A stretch of DNA of 64,000 bases, taken from positions 124,001 to 188,000 of the forward strand of contig NZ_QQNH01000004.1 in NCBI RefSeq assembly GCF_003345525.1. The letters run 5' to 3'. The position numbers and the translations under genes are program-made. Source of the DNA: Pelagibacterium lacus (GTDB lineage: Bacteria > Pseudomonadota > Alphaproteobacteria > Rhizobiales > Devosiaceae). Below are positions 47,422 to 55,565 of this stretch, piece after piece; positions within the stretch are counted from its first letter, which is position 1, and each line of letters opens with the position of its first letter. A model generated the notes under the pieces. The model was not told the origin of the DNA. It searched no databases and saw only the letters and a list, made by a program, of their open reading frames with translations.

Positions 47422-48040
47422 ATCGGCTGTCGGCTGCCGCCGGTTCCTGGCGGATGTGGCGGATCTGTTGCGCCATCTCGGCGATCTCGCCGGCGAATTT
47501 TTCCTCGCTGCTTTCACTGGTGCGCATCCAATCGGAATAGCTCTCCAGCATGGGCACGAATTTTTCCAGATCGTCGTCGGACCATCCGGAGAAGAATTCG
47601 CCGAGCAGCAGCCATTTGTAGTTGCGCACCGCGGTGACGATGGCCTCGCCGGCCGGGGTCAGCTCCAGAATCGTGCGCCGGGCATCGCGCTGGGAGGCGA
47701 TGCGGCGCGCATATTCCAGATTGACCATTTCGGCGACGAGGCGGCTGGCCCGCGAGGGGTCGATCATCAGGCGCTCGGCGACGGTTGAAACCATTGTTTC
47801 GGCTTCCGCGTTGGTCGCGAACTCATAGTCCGGCGCGGCAATGGCGAACAGCACGTCGAGCTGGGCGAGATCGATCTCGAGCCCGAGCGCGGCCAGGGCC
47901 CGGCGACCGAGTTCGCGCTTGTGCATGCGGCGACGCCAGTTCTGCGCCACCGCATCGATGCGCATCAAGGCATCGGCGAGGCTGGCGCTTTTGCCGAGCT
48001 TTCCAAACAGCGAGCGCAAATGGTCGTGGCGTGTGGGCAT
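47420..48040 (-). CDS. MarR-family transcriptional regulator
   Basis: 206 aa. A winged helix-turn-helix at about residues 50-140: LDVLFAIAAPDYEFATNAEAETMVSTVAERLMIDPSRASRLVAEMVNLEYARRIASQRDARRTILELTPAGEAIV, with the MarR wing (R-x-D-x-R-R) and ELTPAG. Longer than the usual 140-150 aa, with extra helices at both ends. It is divergent from an MFS exporter and an inverted repeat lies between them, so it is probably the exporter's repressor. The ATG at 48040 has AGGAG six bases upstream. Confidence 0.9.
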   Translation of the reverse strand: MPTRHDHLRSLFGKLGKSASLADALMRIDAVAQNWRRRMHKRELGRRALAALGLEIDLAQLDVLFAIAAPDYEFATNAEAETMVSTVAERLMIDPSRASRLVAEMVNLEYARRIASQRDARRTILELTPAGEAIVTAVRNYKWLLLGEFFSGWSDDDLEKFVPMLESYSDWMRTSESSEEKFAGEIAEMAQQIRHIRQEPAAADSR

Positions 48041-48056
48041 TGAAGGCTCCTGAATA

Positions 48057-48077
48057 CATGCAAGGTGCAATTGCATG
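48057..48077. promoter_or_regulatory. Putative MarR operator
   Basis: CATGCAA (48057-48063) and TTGCATG (48071-48077) are a perfect inverted repeat, and the 10-bp palindrome TGCAATTGCA (48066-48075) sits over its right arm. It lies between the divergent marR and MFS start codons, just upstream of the predicted -35 box of the MFS gene. Binding is inferred from position and symmetry only. Confidence 0.55.
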
Positions 48078-48080
48078 CTA

Positions 48081-48109
48081 TTGACATGTAAATGTATGTA
48101 GCAGATATA
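48081..48109 (+). promoter_or_regulatory. Predicted sigma-70 promoter of the MFS gene
   Basis: TTGACA at 48081-48086, a 17-bp spacer, then GATATA at 48104-48109, 29 bp before the ATG. The -35 box matches the consensus exactly; the -10 box is a moderate match. Confidence 0.55.
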
Positions 48110-48138
48110 TCAAGTACGTTTTGTTTCCGGAGCCTTCC

Positions 48139-49680
48139 ATGTCGCACCTCGAGCCGGCGGCCGATGCCAATCCCACCAATGTCAAGCTGGTGCTGGGCGC
48201 GGTCGTGGCCACCCTTCTCGTTGCCTCGCTGGGGCAGACCATCATTTCGACGGCGCTGCCGATCATCGTGGGCGATTTGGGGGGTATCGAGCACATTTCC
48301 TGGGCCATCACCGGCTATCTGCTGGCGGCGACAGTCTCCGCGCCGGTTTTCGGCAAGCTGGGAGACATGTATGGCCGCAAGGTGATGCTGCAGGCCGGTA
48401 TCGCCATCTTCCTTGTCGGGTCGATCATCGCCGCCATGTCGGTGAACCTCGCCATGCTGGTGTTCTGCCGCTTCATCCAGGGAATCGGCGGGGGCGGGCT
48501 GATCGTCACGGCGATGGCGGCGGTCGGGGACGTGCTGTCGCCGCGCGAACGGGGCAAGGTGCAGGGGTATCTCGGCGCCGTTTTCGGCGTCTCGACCGTG
48601 GTCGGGCCGCTGCTGGGCGGACTGATCGTCGAAATGCTCAACTGGCGCTGGCTGTTCCTGGTCAATATCCCGGTCGGGCTGGTGGCGTTCGCCGTGATCG
48701 CCGTCGCGTTCGAAACGCGCACGCGCGGGGTCAAGCGCAGCATCGATTTCGCCGGCGCCATCCTGCTCACCACCGCGCTTTCGGCCCTGGTGATCTATAC
48801 CTCGATCGGCGGGACGATCCTGCCATGGCTGGCCCCGGAGGCCCTGATCCTGCCGGTGGTCGGCGTCCTTGCGCTGGTGGGGTTCATTTTCGCCGAGCGC
48901 CGCGCCGCCGAGCCCATATTGCCGCTGTCGCTGTTCCGCAACAATGCCTTCCGGGTTTCGAACGGGGTAGGGTTCATCGTCGGCACGGCGATGTTCGGCA
49001 CCATCACCTATATGCCCTCCTACCTGCTGATCGTGCAGGGCTTCGGGCCCACCCAGGCGGGACTCGCCCTGCTGCCGATGATGATCGGCCTCATGGGGTC
49101 GTCGATGCTCTCGGGCATCTTCATTTCCCGCACCGGGCGCTACAAGCATCTGCCGATCGTCTCGACGGCCATCCTGGTGGTGGGGGCGCTGCTGCTCTCG
49201 ACCCTCGCCGTCGATACGCCCTTCCTGCTGGTCATGTTCTACATGCTGCTGGTCGGCATCGGCATCGGGCCGGTGATGAGCGTGGGGGTGACCGCCATCC
49301 AGAACGCCGTTCCCCATACGGTGCTCGGTGTGGCGACGGCCAGCGCGCAGATGTTCCGCCAGATCGGCGGGTCGCTCGGCGTGGCGATCCTAGGCGCCAT
49401 CTTCGCCAACCGCCTGGCCTATGAGACCCTGGCCATCGGCCATCCCGAGGGCACGGCGGGCTTCGCGGCCGAGGCGCTGGCGGCGATGCCGGCCGGCGAG
49501 CAGGCCGCCATGATGCAAGCCTATGTCTCGGCGCTGCATCCCATCTATCTGGTCGCCGCGGGCGCCGCCGTGGTGGCGTTTATCCTGAGCTGGTTCCTGG
49601 TGGAGATCCCCCTCTCGGACCGCCAGCCCGGCCAGGGCCGATCCGGCCCGGCCAAGGCCGAGCCGCAGGCCGCCGAATAG
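48139..49680 (+). CDS. MFS multidrug exporter, DHA2 (EmrB/QacA) family
   Basis: 513 aa with about 14 membrane helices. Motif A is seen in GKLGDMYGRKVMLQAG, motif C-like residues in LGAVFGVSTVVGPLLGGLIVEMLNWRWLFLVNIPVGL, the hallmark of proton-driven drug exporters. Helix 1 contains TIISTALPIIVGDLGG, typical of DHA2. The substrate is unknown. Transcribed divergently from a MarR regulator through a symmetrical operator-like site, suggesting drug- or phenolic-inducible efflux. The ATG at 48139 follows GGAG by seven bases. Confidence 0.92.
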   Translation: MSHLEPAADANPTNVKLVLGAVVATLLVASLGQTIISTALPIIVGDLGGIEHISWAITGYLLAATVSAPVFGKLGDMYGRKVMLQAGIAIFLVGSIIAAMSVNLAMLVFCRFIQGIGGGGLIVTAMAAVGDVLSPRERGKVQGYLGAVFGVSTVVGPLLGGLIVEMLNWRWLFLVNIPVGLVAFAVIAVAFETRTRGVKRSIDFAGAILLTTALSALVIYTSIGGTILPWLAPEALILPVVGVLALVGFIFAERRAAEPILPLSLFRNNAFRVSNGVGFIVGTAMFGTITYMPSYLLIVQGFGPTQAGLALLPMMIGLMGSSMLSGIFISRTGRYKHLPIVSTAILVVGALLLSTLAVDTPFLLVMFYMLLVGIGIGPVMSVGVTAIQNAVPHTVLGVATASAQMFRQIGGSLGVAILGAIFANRLAYETLAIGHPEGTAGFAAEALAAMPAGEQAAMMQAYVSALHPIYLVAAGAAVVAFILSWFLVEIPLSDRQPGQGRSGPAKAEPQAAE

Positions 49681-49716
49681 GTCGAATCTTTCTCCTTTCG
49701 AGGTTCGGCCCAATGA

Positions 49717-49753
49717 GCCGATCCAGGCTGTTGCCGCCTGGATCGGCTTTTTT
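49717..49753 (+). terminator. Rho-independent terminator after the MFS gene
   Basis: A perfect 12-bp stem GCCGATCCAGGC (49717-49728) / GCCTGGATCGGC (49736-49747), 7-nt loop, followed by TTTTTTC. Confidence 0.93.
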
Positions 49754-49821
49754 CTTGCGCAACCGGCTGACAGGGCGGGGCGCGGCGCATAGTATCCGCG
49801 CGAAACGATCGAGCCTCGCCT

Positions 49822-51918
49822 ATGAACAAACCGCTCGTCCGCCGCATTGCGCGGACTGCCTGTCCCCATGACTGTCCCTCGACATGCGCGCTGGATATCG
49901 AGGTGCTCGATTCGGGCACCATAGGCCGCGTGCGCGGGGCGCGGGACGACCCGTATACGGCCGGCGTCATCTGCGAGAAGGTGGCGCGCTATGCCGAGCG
50001 AGCCCATCATCCCGACCGGCTGCTCCATCCCCTGCGGCGGACCGGCCCCAAGGGTTCGGGACAGTTCGAGCGCATCTCCTGGGCGGAGGCGCTCGACACC
50101 ATCGGACGGCGTTTCCTCGAGATCGAGGCCGAATACGGACCCGAGGCGATCTGGCCGTATTATTACGCGGGCACGATGGGACATGTGCAGCGCGACGGTA
50201 TCCAGCGACTGCGCCATGCCAAGGGATATTCGGGCCAGTACGACACCATCTGCACCATGATTTCCTGGACCGGCTATGTCGCTGGGACCGGATTTCTGGC
50301 CGGCACCAATCCCGAACAGATGGCCGAAAGCGACTGCGTGGTCATCTGGGGCACCAACCCGGTCAATACCCAGATCAACGTCATGACCCATGCCATCCGT
50401 GCGCGGCGCGAGCGCGGGGCGAAGCTCGTGGTGGTCGATATCTACCGCACGGGCACCATGGAGCAGGCCGACATGCCGCTGCTCATCCGGCCGGGCACCG
50501 ACGGCGCCCTGGCGCTGGGGGTCATGAATGTGCTCTTGCGCGACGGGCTGGCCGATCGCGCCTATCTTGCCTCGCACACCGACTTCTCGTCCACCACCGA
50601 AGCCCATATCCGTGCCGCCGATCCGCAATGGGCCGCCCAGATCACCGGGCTGTTGGTCGACGAGATCGAGGCCTTTGCCCGTCTGATCGGGGAAAACCCG
50701 CGCAGCTTCTTCCGGCTCGGCTATGGGTTCGCCCGCCAGCGCAACGGCGCCACCAACATGCACGCGGCGCTGTGCCTTCCGGCGATGATCGGCGCCTGGC
50801 GCCATCGCGGGGGCGGGGCGCTGCACTCCAATTCGGGCACGTGGCGGCTGGATAAGTCCGAGATCACCCGTCCCTTGCTCAAGCAGCCGGGGGTCCGCAC
50901 CCTCGACATGTGCCGCATCGGCCCGATCCTCACCGGCGACGCGCAAGCGCTCGCATCGGGCGGTCCGGTCAAGGCGCTGCTGATCCAGAACACCAATCCC
51001 ATGGTGGTGACGCCCGATCACGCGCTGACCCGCAGAGGGTTCGAGCGCGAGGACCTATTCACGGTGGTGCACGAGCAGTTCATGACCGAAACGGCGCAGA
51101 TGGCCGATATCGTCCTGCCCGCCACCATGTTCGTCGAGCACAACGACTATTACACGCGCGGCGGTCATACGCGCGTGCTCTATGGGCCCAAGATCATCGA
51201 TGCGCCGAGCGAGGCGCGGCCCAACCATTTCGTGATCAACGAGATCGCCAGACGGGTGGGCGCCGAAGCCGCCGTCAGCGAGAAGACGGACCGCGAACTG
51301 GTCGCGGCGGTGTTCGCGCGGTCGCGATATGGCGATCTCGACGCCATCGCGGAAACCGGTTTCGTCGACCGGGCCCTGCCGGACGACAAGGCGCGCTATC
51401 AGGAGGGGTTCGCCTGGCCCGATGGCCGCTTCCGCTTCCACCCCGATTGGGAAGCCACCCGCATCAAGCGCGGGGTCGAATGGGTGTGCGAGCCTTCGGA
51501 CATGCCCGATGTGGTCTCCTATTGCGACTGGACCGAGCCGGCGACGCCCGAGGTGCCGTTTCGCCTCGCGACCTCGCCGGCGCGGACCTTCCTCAATTCC
51601 ACCTTCGGGGAAACCCCCGGCACAAGGAAGCGTGAGGGGCCTCCCTCGCTGCTGGTGCATCCGGAAGACGCTGCGGCGCTCGGTCTTGCCGATGGCGCGC
51701 CGGTCACCATCGGCAATCACCGCGGCGAGGTGGAACTGACCCTGCGGCTGTTCGACGGCCTGAGAAGGGGGGTCGTGGTGGCGGAGGGCGTGCATCCCCA
51801 CAAGGCGCACCGCAAGGGCAGGGGGATCAACACCCTTATCGGGTCCGATCCGGTAAAGCCGTTCGGCGGCGCGGCCTTCCACGACGCGACGGTCTGGATC
51901 AGGGCGTCGGCGTCGTGA
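49822..51918 (+). CDS. Molybdopterin-dependent oxidoreductase
   Basis: 698 aa, DMSO-reductase superfamily. The N-terminal [4Fe-4S] site is in CPHDCPSTC with a later Cys in VICEK. The molybdopterin domain follows (residues about 65-430), with TMISWTGYVAGTGFLAGTNPEQMAESDCVVIWGTNPVNT and RGAKLVVVDIYRTGT. The dinucleotide-binding domain is at the C-terminus (about 585-690: FLNSTFGETPGTRKREGPPSLLVHPEDAAALGLADGAPVTIGNHRGEVEL). No Tat signal is seen, so it is cytoplasmic. The substrate is unknown. Overlaps the next gene by 4 nt. Confidence 0.9.
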   Translation: MNKPLVRRIARTACPHDCPSTCALDIEVLDSGTIGRVRGARDDPYTAGVICEKVARYAERAHHPDRLLHPLRRTGPKGSGQFERISWAEALDTIGRRFLEIEAEYGPEAIWPYYYAGTMGHVQRDGIQRLRHAKGYSGQYDTICTMISWTGYVAGTGFLAGTNPEQMAESDCVVIWGTNPVNTQINVMTHAIRARRERGAKLVVVDIYRTGTMEQADMPLLIRPGTDGALALGVMNVLLRDGLADRAYLASHTDFSSTTEAHIRAADPQWAAQITGLLVDEIEAFARLIGENPRSFFRLGYGFARQRNGATNMHAALCLPAMIGAWRHRGGGALHSNSGTWRLDKSEITRPLLKQPGVRTLDMCRIGPILTGDAQALASGGPVKALLIQNTNPMVVTPDHALTRRGFEREDLFTVVHEQFMTETAQMADIVLPATMFVEHNDYYTRGGHTRVLYGPKIIDAPSEARPNHFVINEIARRVGAEAAVSEKTDRELVAAVFARSRYGDLDAIAETGFVDRALPDDKARYQEGFAWPDGRFRFHPDWEATRIKRGVEWVCEPSDMPDVVSYCDWTEPATPEVPFRLATSPARTFLNSTFGETPGTRKREGPPSLLVHPEDAAALGLADGAPVTIGNHRGEVELTLRLFDGLRRGVVVAEGVHPHKAHRKGRGINTLIGSDPVKPFGGAAFHDATVWIRASAS

Positions 51919-52907
51919 CCGCGCTCTCGCCCACCACGCGCTCGCGGATTGCTGCCATCGACGTTGCCCGGGGCGTCGCCATCGTGGCGATGATCATCTA
52001 CCATTTCACCTGGGATCTCGCCTATCTGGGGTTCGTTGCCTTCGATCCCACGCAATCGTTGCCCTGGGTGGTGTTCCAGAAGGCGATCGCCGGCACGTTC
52101 ATCTTCCTGACCGGCGTGTCGCTGGTGCTGGCCCATGGCGCCGCGATCCGCTGGCCGGCGTTCTGGCGCCGCTTTGCCTTCATCGCCGGTGCGGCGCTCT
52201 TGGTGACCATCGGGACGTTCGCCTTCTCGTCCCAGACCTTCGTCTATTTCGGCGTCTTGCACGCCATTGCCGCCTTCGGGCTCATGGGACTGGCCTTCCT
52301 GCGCCTGCCGCTTGCGCTCGTTGCGGTGCTGGCCGTGGTGATCATCGGCCTGCCGCTGTTCGTGCAGTCGCCGGTGTTTGGCGAAAAGCTCTGGTCGTGG
52401 ATCGGCCTGTGGGACGTGCCGCCGCCCAGCGAGGACCTCGTGCCGCTGTTTCCCTGGTTCGGCGTCGCATTGGCCGGCATCGCCGCAACGCGCTGGGCAC
52501 TGGCTTCGGGGCTGGCGTCCACGATGGCCAGATACAGGGCCGAGGAGACGATCGGCGCGCTATTGGCCAGGCTGGGCCGCTGGAGCCTTATCATCTATCT
52601 GCTGCACCAGCCGATCCTCATCGGTGCGCTTACCGCCCTTTCGGCGGCGACCGGCACTGCCGATGCGCGCCGCGCCGAGGGCTTTGTGGCAAGCTGTGAG
52701 GCGAGCTGTGGCGACAGCGCGGGCGATGCGGCCTATTGCACCGCCTATTGCGCCTGCGCGCTCGACCGCGTCGAGGCGGAGGATCTGTGGTCCATCCTCG
52801 AAGCCGGCGAACGGACCCCAGAGCAGGAAGCGCTGCTGATCGGCCTCACCAATCAATGTGCCATCGAAGCGCTCGATCCCGGCCTGCTGGCCCCGGATCA
52901 GGAATAG
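51915..52907 (+). CDS. DUF1624-type membrane protein (acyltransferase-like) with Cys-rich C-terminal tail
   Basis: 330 aa, GTG start overlapping the molybdoenzyme stop. Residues about 10-255 contain 7-8 membrane helices with AAIDVARGVAIVAMIIYHFTWDLAYLG, the start of the heparan-alpha-glucosaminide N-acetyltransferase-like (DUF1624) fold, and the helix pair RLGRWSLIIYLLHQPILIG. The last 65 residues are soluble and rich in Cys: SCEASCGDSAGDAAYCTAYCACAL and, later, NQCAIEAL. This tail could bind a metal or form disulfides. The catalytic role is inferred from family resemblance only. Confidence 0.8.
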   Translation: MTALSPTTRSRIAAIDVARGVAIVAMIIYHFTWDLAYLGFVAFDPTQSLPWVVFQKAIAGTFIFLTGVSLVLAHGAAIRWPAFWRRFAFIAGAALLVTIGTFAFSSQTFVYFGVLHAIAAFGLMGLAFLRLPLALVAVLAVVIIGLPLFVQSPVFGEKLWSWIGLWDVPPPSEDLVPLFPWFGVALAGIAATRWALASGLASTMARYRAEETIGALLARLGRWSLIIYLLHQPILIGALTALSAATGTADARRAEGFVASCEASCGDSAGDAAYCTAYCACALDRVEAEDLWSILEAGERTPEQEALLIGLTNQCAIEALDPGLLAPDQE

Positions 52908-53662
52908 GTGCTCCAGAAGAAATAGGCCGTCAGCCCGATCCCGTAGACGATGACGAAGCCGCGGATAGCCCTTGCCGGCACCAGATGGGCGAAATAGGCG
53001 GCGGCGAAACCACCCGCCATCGCCCCGGCCAGGGCGACCGATCCTTCCACCCACGCGATCGAGCCCGTCGCCGCGAACCGCACTATGGCGATGACAGAAA
53101 TCACCGCGGAGATCAGCAGCTTGAGGCCGTTCATGGCGTGAACGTCGTCGAAGCCGGCCAGGGCCAGCCAGGCCAGCAGCACGATGCCCAGGCCTGCATT
53201 GAAGAAGCCGCCGTAAAAGCTGATGGCCAGCAGCAGAAGCGAAATCCCCATCGCGCCGGCCCGTGCGGCCCGCTTCGATCCGGTGGAGCGGCTGGCGAGG
53301 AAGCGATTGATCCTCTGGCCGAAGACGTAGATCGTCACGGCGAAGGCCATCAGCCATGGGATGGTGCCCGAGAACTGCGCGTCCGACATCCGTATCAGGG
53401 CTTCGGAGCCGAGCCAGCCGCCGACGAGACCGAGGATTGAATAGAGCAGCAACCGGTTCCGGTACGGCCGTATGTGCCGGCGATAGCCGATGGCGCCGGT
53501 CACATATCCGGGCAGGCACGCATAGGTGTTGGACGCATTGGCCAGCACCGGCGGCACGCCGGCGAACAGCAATGCGGGAAAAATAACGAAGGAGCCGCCA
53601 CCGGCGAGCGAGTTGATGATTCCGCCGAGCAGTCCGGCGGCGAACAGCAATAGAAAGGTCAC
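52898..53662 (-). CDS. TauE/SafE-family membrane transporter
   Basis: 254 aa from a GTG at 53662. The fold shows two repeats of helices with GLLGGIINSLAGGGSFVIFPALLFAGVPPVLANASNTYACLPGYVTGAIGY in the first half and GGFFNAGLGIVLLAWLALAGFDDVHAMNGLKLLISAVISVIAIVRF in the second, the signature of the sulfite exporter TauE/SafE family. The GTG start places the first membrane helix at residue 2; upstream in-frame starts reach 53752 but add a basic stretch unlike the family. The real substrate is not known. It overlaps the tail of the preceding convergent gene by 10 bp. Confidence 0.85.
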   Translation of the reverse strand: MTFLLLFAAGLLGGIINSLAGGGSFVIFPALLFAGVPPVLANASNTYACLPGYVTGAIGYRRHIRPYRNRLLLYSILGLVGGWLGSEALIRMSDAQFSGTIPWLMAFAVTIYVFGQRINRFLASRSTGSKRAARAGAMGISLLLLAISFYGGFFNAGLGIVLLAWLALAGFDDVHAMNGLKLLISAVISVIAIVRFAATGSIAWVEGSVALAGAMAGGFAAAYFAHLVPARAIRGFVIVYGIGLTAYFFWSTYS

Positions 53663-53953
53663 GGTGAATCCAGCAGAGCGTCGTTTGCCGCGACCATAGC
53701 CGGAAACGCCGCCCGGACCAGCATCTCGCATGCATTTTCCGCATGGTGGCAATGCAATTGACTTTTTGCCCGCGCGTGCCTATCTCCGCCCTTGGTTGAA
53801 GCGCCGGCCGTCCGCGGAGCCCATGCTCCAAGGTGAAGTCTTCCACGCCAACCCGGATTTCCGGGCCGCGTGACCTGCAAAACATCGTCCCAACTCTTGG
53901 CGGTGCTTGGCAATGCGGACACCCAAGACGAAATCCGCCGTGGAGACAAGACG

Positions 53954-54397
53954 ATGCGCAAGCCTGCATCCCATTTGACCACGACTGATCTCAAGACTGA
54001 GGCGCGCGAATACCGCACTGCCCAGGTCGATGCCGGTCGTCCCATATCCCATGCCCAGTCGCTCGAGATGGTGGCGCGGTTCCATGGATTCCGCGATTGG
54101 AACACGGCCGCCGGCGTCCTGCCGATGACCCGTGGCCCGGTGTTTGCCGTCAGCCAGAGGATCGAGGGCGTCTATCTCAAGCAGCCCTTTACCGGCACCA
54201 TCATCGGTGTCGCGGCCCTGGGGGCGGGGGACATGTTCCGCCTTACCGTGCAGTTCGACGAACCCGTCGACGTGGTGACGTTCGAAAGCTTTTCGGCTTA
54301 TCGCCAGCGGGTCAACGCCACTGTCAGCCGCGACGGCATTTCGCCCAGCCGAACCAGTGACGGCGATCCGCATATGGTGATCACCCGGCGGAACTGA
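53954..54397 (+). CDS. Glyoxalase-related protein (Glyoxalase_8-type N-terminal region)
   Basis: 147 aa. Residues about 6-50 read HLTTTDLKTEAREYRTAQVDAGRPISHAQSLEMVARFHGFRDWNTAAG, matching small proteins in which a helical module with D-W-N-T precedes a domain annotated as glyoxalase-related. The rest (about 55-147) is beta-rich with GVYLKQPFTGTIIGVAALGAGDMFRLTVQFDEPVDVVTFESF. No catalytic residues of a glyoxalase are obvious, and the function is unknown. The ATG at 53954 has GGAG eight bases upstream. The 290 bp before it (53663-53953) shows no other gene. Confidence 0.75.
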   Translation: MRKPASHLTTTDLKTEAREYRTAQVDAGRPISHAQSLEMVARFHGFRDWNTAAGVLPMTRGPVFAVSQRIEGVYLKQPFTGTIIGVAALGAGDMFRLTVQFDEPVDVVTFESFSAYRQRVNATVSRDGISPSRTSDGDPHMVITRRN

Positions 54398-54405
54398 TCA
54401 TCCCC

Positions 54406-54431
54406 GCGCCGGCCCCCAACGGGGCCGGCGC
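54406..54431. terminator. Strong GC hairpin after the glyoxalase-related gene
   Basis: GCGCCGGCCCC (54406-54416) pairs perfectly with GGGGCCGGCGC (54421-54431), loop CAAC, 8 bp after the stop codon. No T-run follows, so it may be a T-less terminator or an mRNA end-stabiliser. Confidence 0.55.
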
Positions 54432-54508
54432 TACCGGGGGTTGAATTGATCGTAAAATTACGATGAGTTGGCCGGCATCGCTTTTCGGCCCGGCACAAAG
54501 GAGTCGCC

Positions 54509-55216
54509 ATGACAATACAGACCCAACCGATCGATCTCTATTATTTTCCCACCCCCAATGGGCACAAGGTTTCGATCATGCTCGAGGAATTGGGGATTCC
54601 CTACAAGATGCATCCGATCCGCATCGGCAAGGGAGACCAGTTCAAGCCCGAGTTCCTGGCGATTTCTCCCAATAACAAGATTCCCGCCATCGTCGATCCG
54701 GAAGGACCCGGCGGCCAGCCGATTTCGGTGTTCGAGTCGGGCGCCATCCTCAAATATCTCGCCGAGAAGTTCGGCAAATTCTATCCCACCGACGCCCGGG
54801 CGCGGGTGAAGGTCGACGAATGGCTGTTCTGGCAGGTGGGCGGTTTCGGCCCCATGCTCGGCCAGAACCATCACTTCAAGCAATACGCTCCCGAAAAGCT
54901 GCCCTATGCCATTGACCGCTATGTCAACGAGACGCACCGGCTGTATGGCGTGCTCAATACCCAGCTTGAGGGACAGGACTATATGGCCGGCGAATATTCC
55001 ATCGCCGACATGGCCACGCTGAGCTGGTCGCTGGGGTGGGAAAAGCAGGGGATGGATCTTGCCGAATTCCCCAATGTCTCAGCCTGGCAGGAGCGCCTGA
55101 AAGCCCGTCCCGCCGTGGAGCGCGGCTTGGCGCTCCAATTGCCTGAGGAAGATCAGGTGGCCCTGGCCGACGACAAGGACGCGCAGGGCGTTCTGTTCAA
55201 CCAGCGCGCCAAATAA
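54509..55216 (+). CDS. Glutathione S-transferase family protein (YfcG/Ure2-like)
   Basis: 235 aa. The N-terminal thioredoxin-like domain (residues about 8-90) begins DLYYFPTPNGHKVSIMLEELGIPYKMHPIRIGKGDQFKPEFLAISPNNKIPAIVDPEG, with ESGAILKYLAEKFGKF; the helical C-terminal domain (95-215) has YSIADMATLSWSLGWEKQGMDL. The NGHKVSIMLEEL segment resembles YfcG-type disulfide-bond oxidoreductases. It probably uses glutathione; the native substrate is unknown. GGAG is seven bases before the ATG. Followed by a terminator. Confidence 0.9.
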   Translation: MTIQTQPIDLYYFPTPNGHKVSIMLEELGIPYKMHPIRIGKGDQFKPEFLAISPNNKIPAIVDPEGPGGQPISVFESGAILKYLAEKFGKFYPTDARARVKVDEWLFWQVGGFGPMLGQNHHFKQYAPEKLPYAIDRYVNETHRLYGVLNTQLEGQDYMAGEYSIADMATLSWSLGWEKQGMDLAEFPNVSAWQERLKARPAVERGLALQLPEEDQVALADDKDAQGVLFNQRAK

Positions 55217-55222
55217 CCCATG

Positions 55223-55256
55223 AAAAAAGGCGGCACTGTTGGTGCCGCCTTTTTTG
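55223..55256 (+). terminator. Rho-independent terminator after the GST gene
   Basis: GGCGGCAC (55229-55236) pairs with GTGCCGCC (55242-55249), loop TGTTG, flanked by AAAAAA on the left and TTTTTTT on the right, so it can work in both directions between GST and CsbD. Confidence 0.93.
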
Positions 55257-55271
55257 TGCGTGACCTAGGGG

Positions 55272-55475
55272 TCACCACTGATTGCGATCGAACCAGTCGT
55301 CGACTTCGCGGCGTGCTTCATCCTTGGTCTTGCCGTAGCGCTCCTGGATCTTGCCTTCGAGCTGTTCGCGCTTGCCGGCGATGACGTCGAGGTCGTCATC
55401 GGTGAACTTGCCCCACTGTTCCTTGACCTTGCCGGTAAACTGCTTCCAATTGCCTTCCATCTGATCGCGGTTCAT
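55272..55475 (-). CDS. CsbD-family stress-response protein
   Basis: 67 aa. MNRDQMEGNWKQFTGKVKEQWGKFTDDDLDVIAGKREQLEGKIQERYGKTKDEARREVDDWFDRNQW is a full CsbD domain, close in layout to YjbJ. These small hydrophilic proteins are induced by general stress in several bacteria; the molecular function is unknown. AAGGAGAT lies just before the ATG at 55475, giving a strong translation start. Confidence 0.92.
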   Translation of the reverse strand: MNRDQMEGNWKQFTGKVKEQWGKFTDDDLDVIAGKREQLEGKIQERYGKTKDEARREVDDWFDRNQW

Positions 55476-55565
55476 CGAAATCTCCTTTTCGGTGTGTGGA
55501 GAGGAAACGCCTCCAGCGCCGAAGCGGTTCCTCCATGGGGGCAAGCCCGTTTGGGATAAGCGCTC

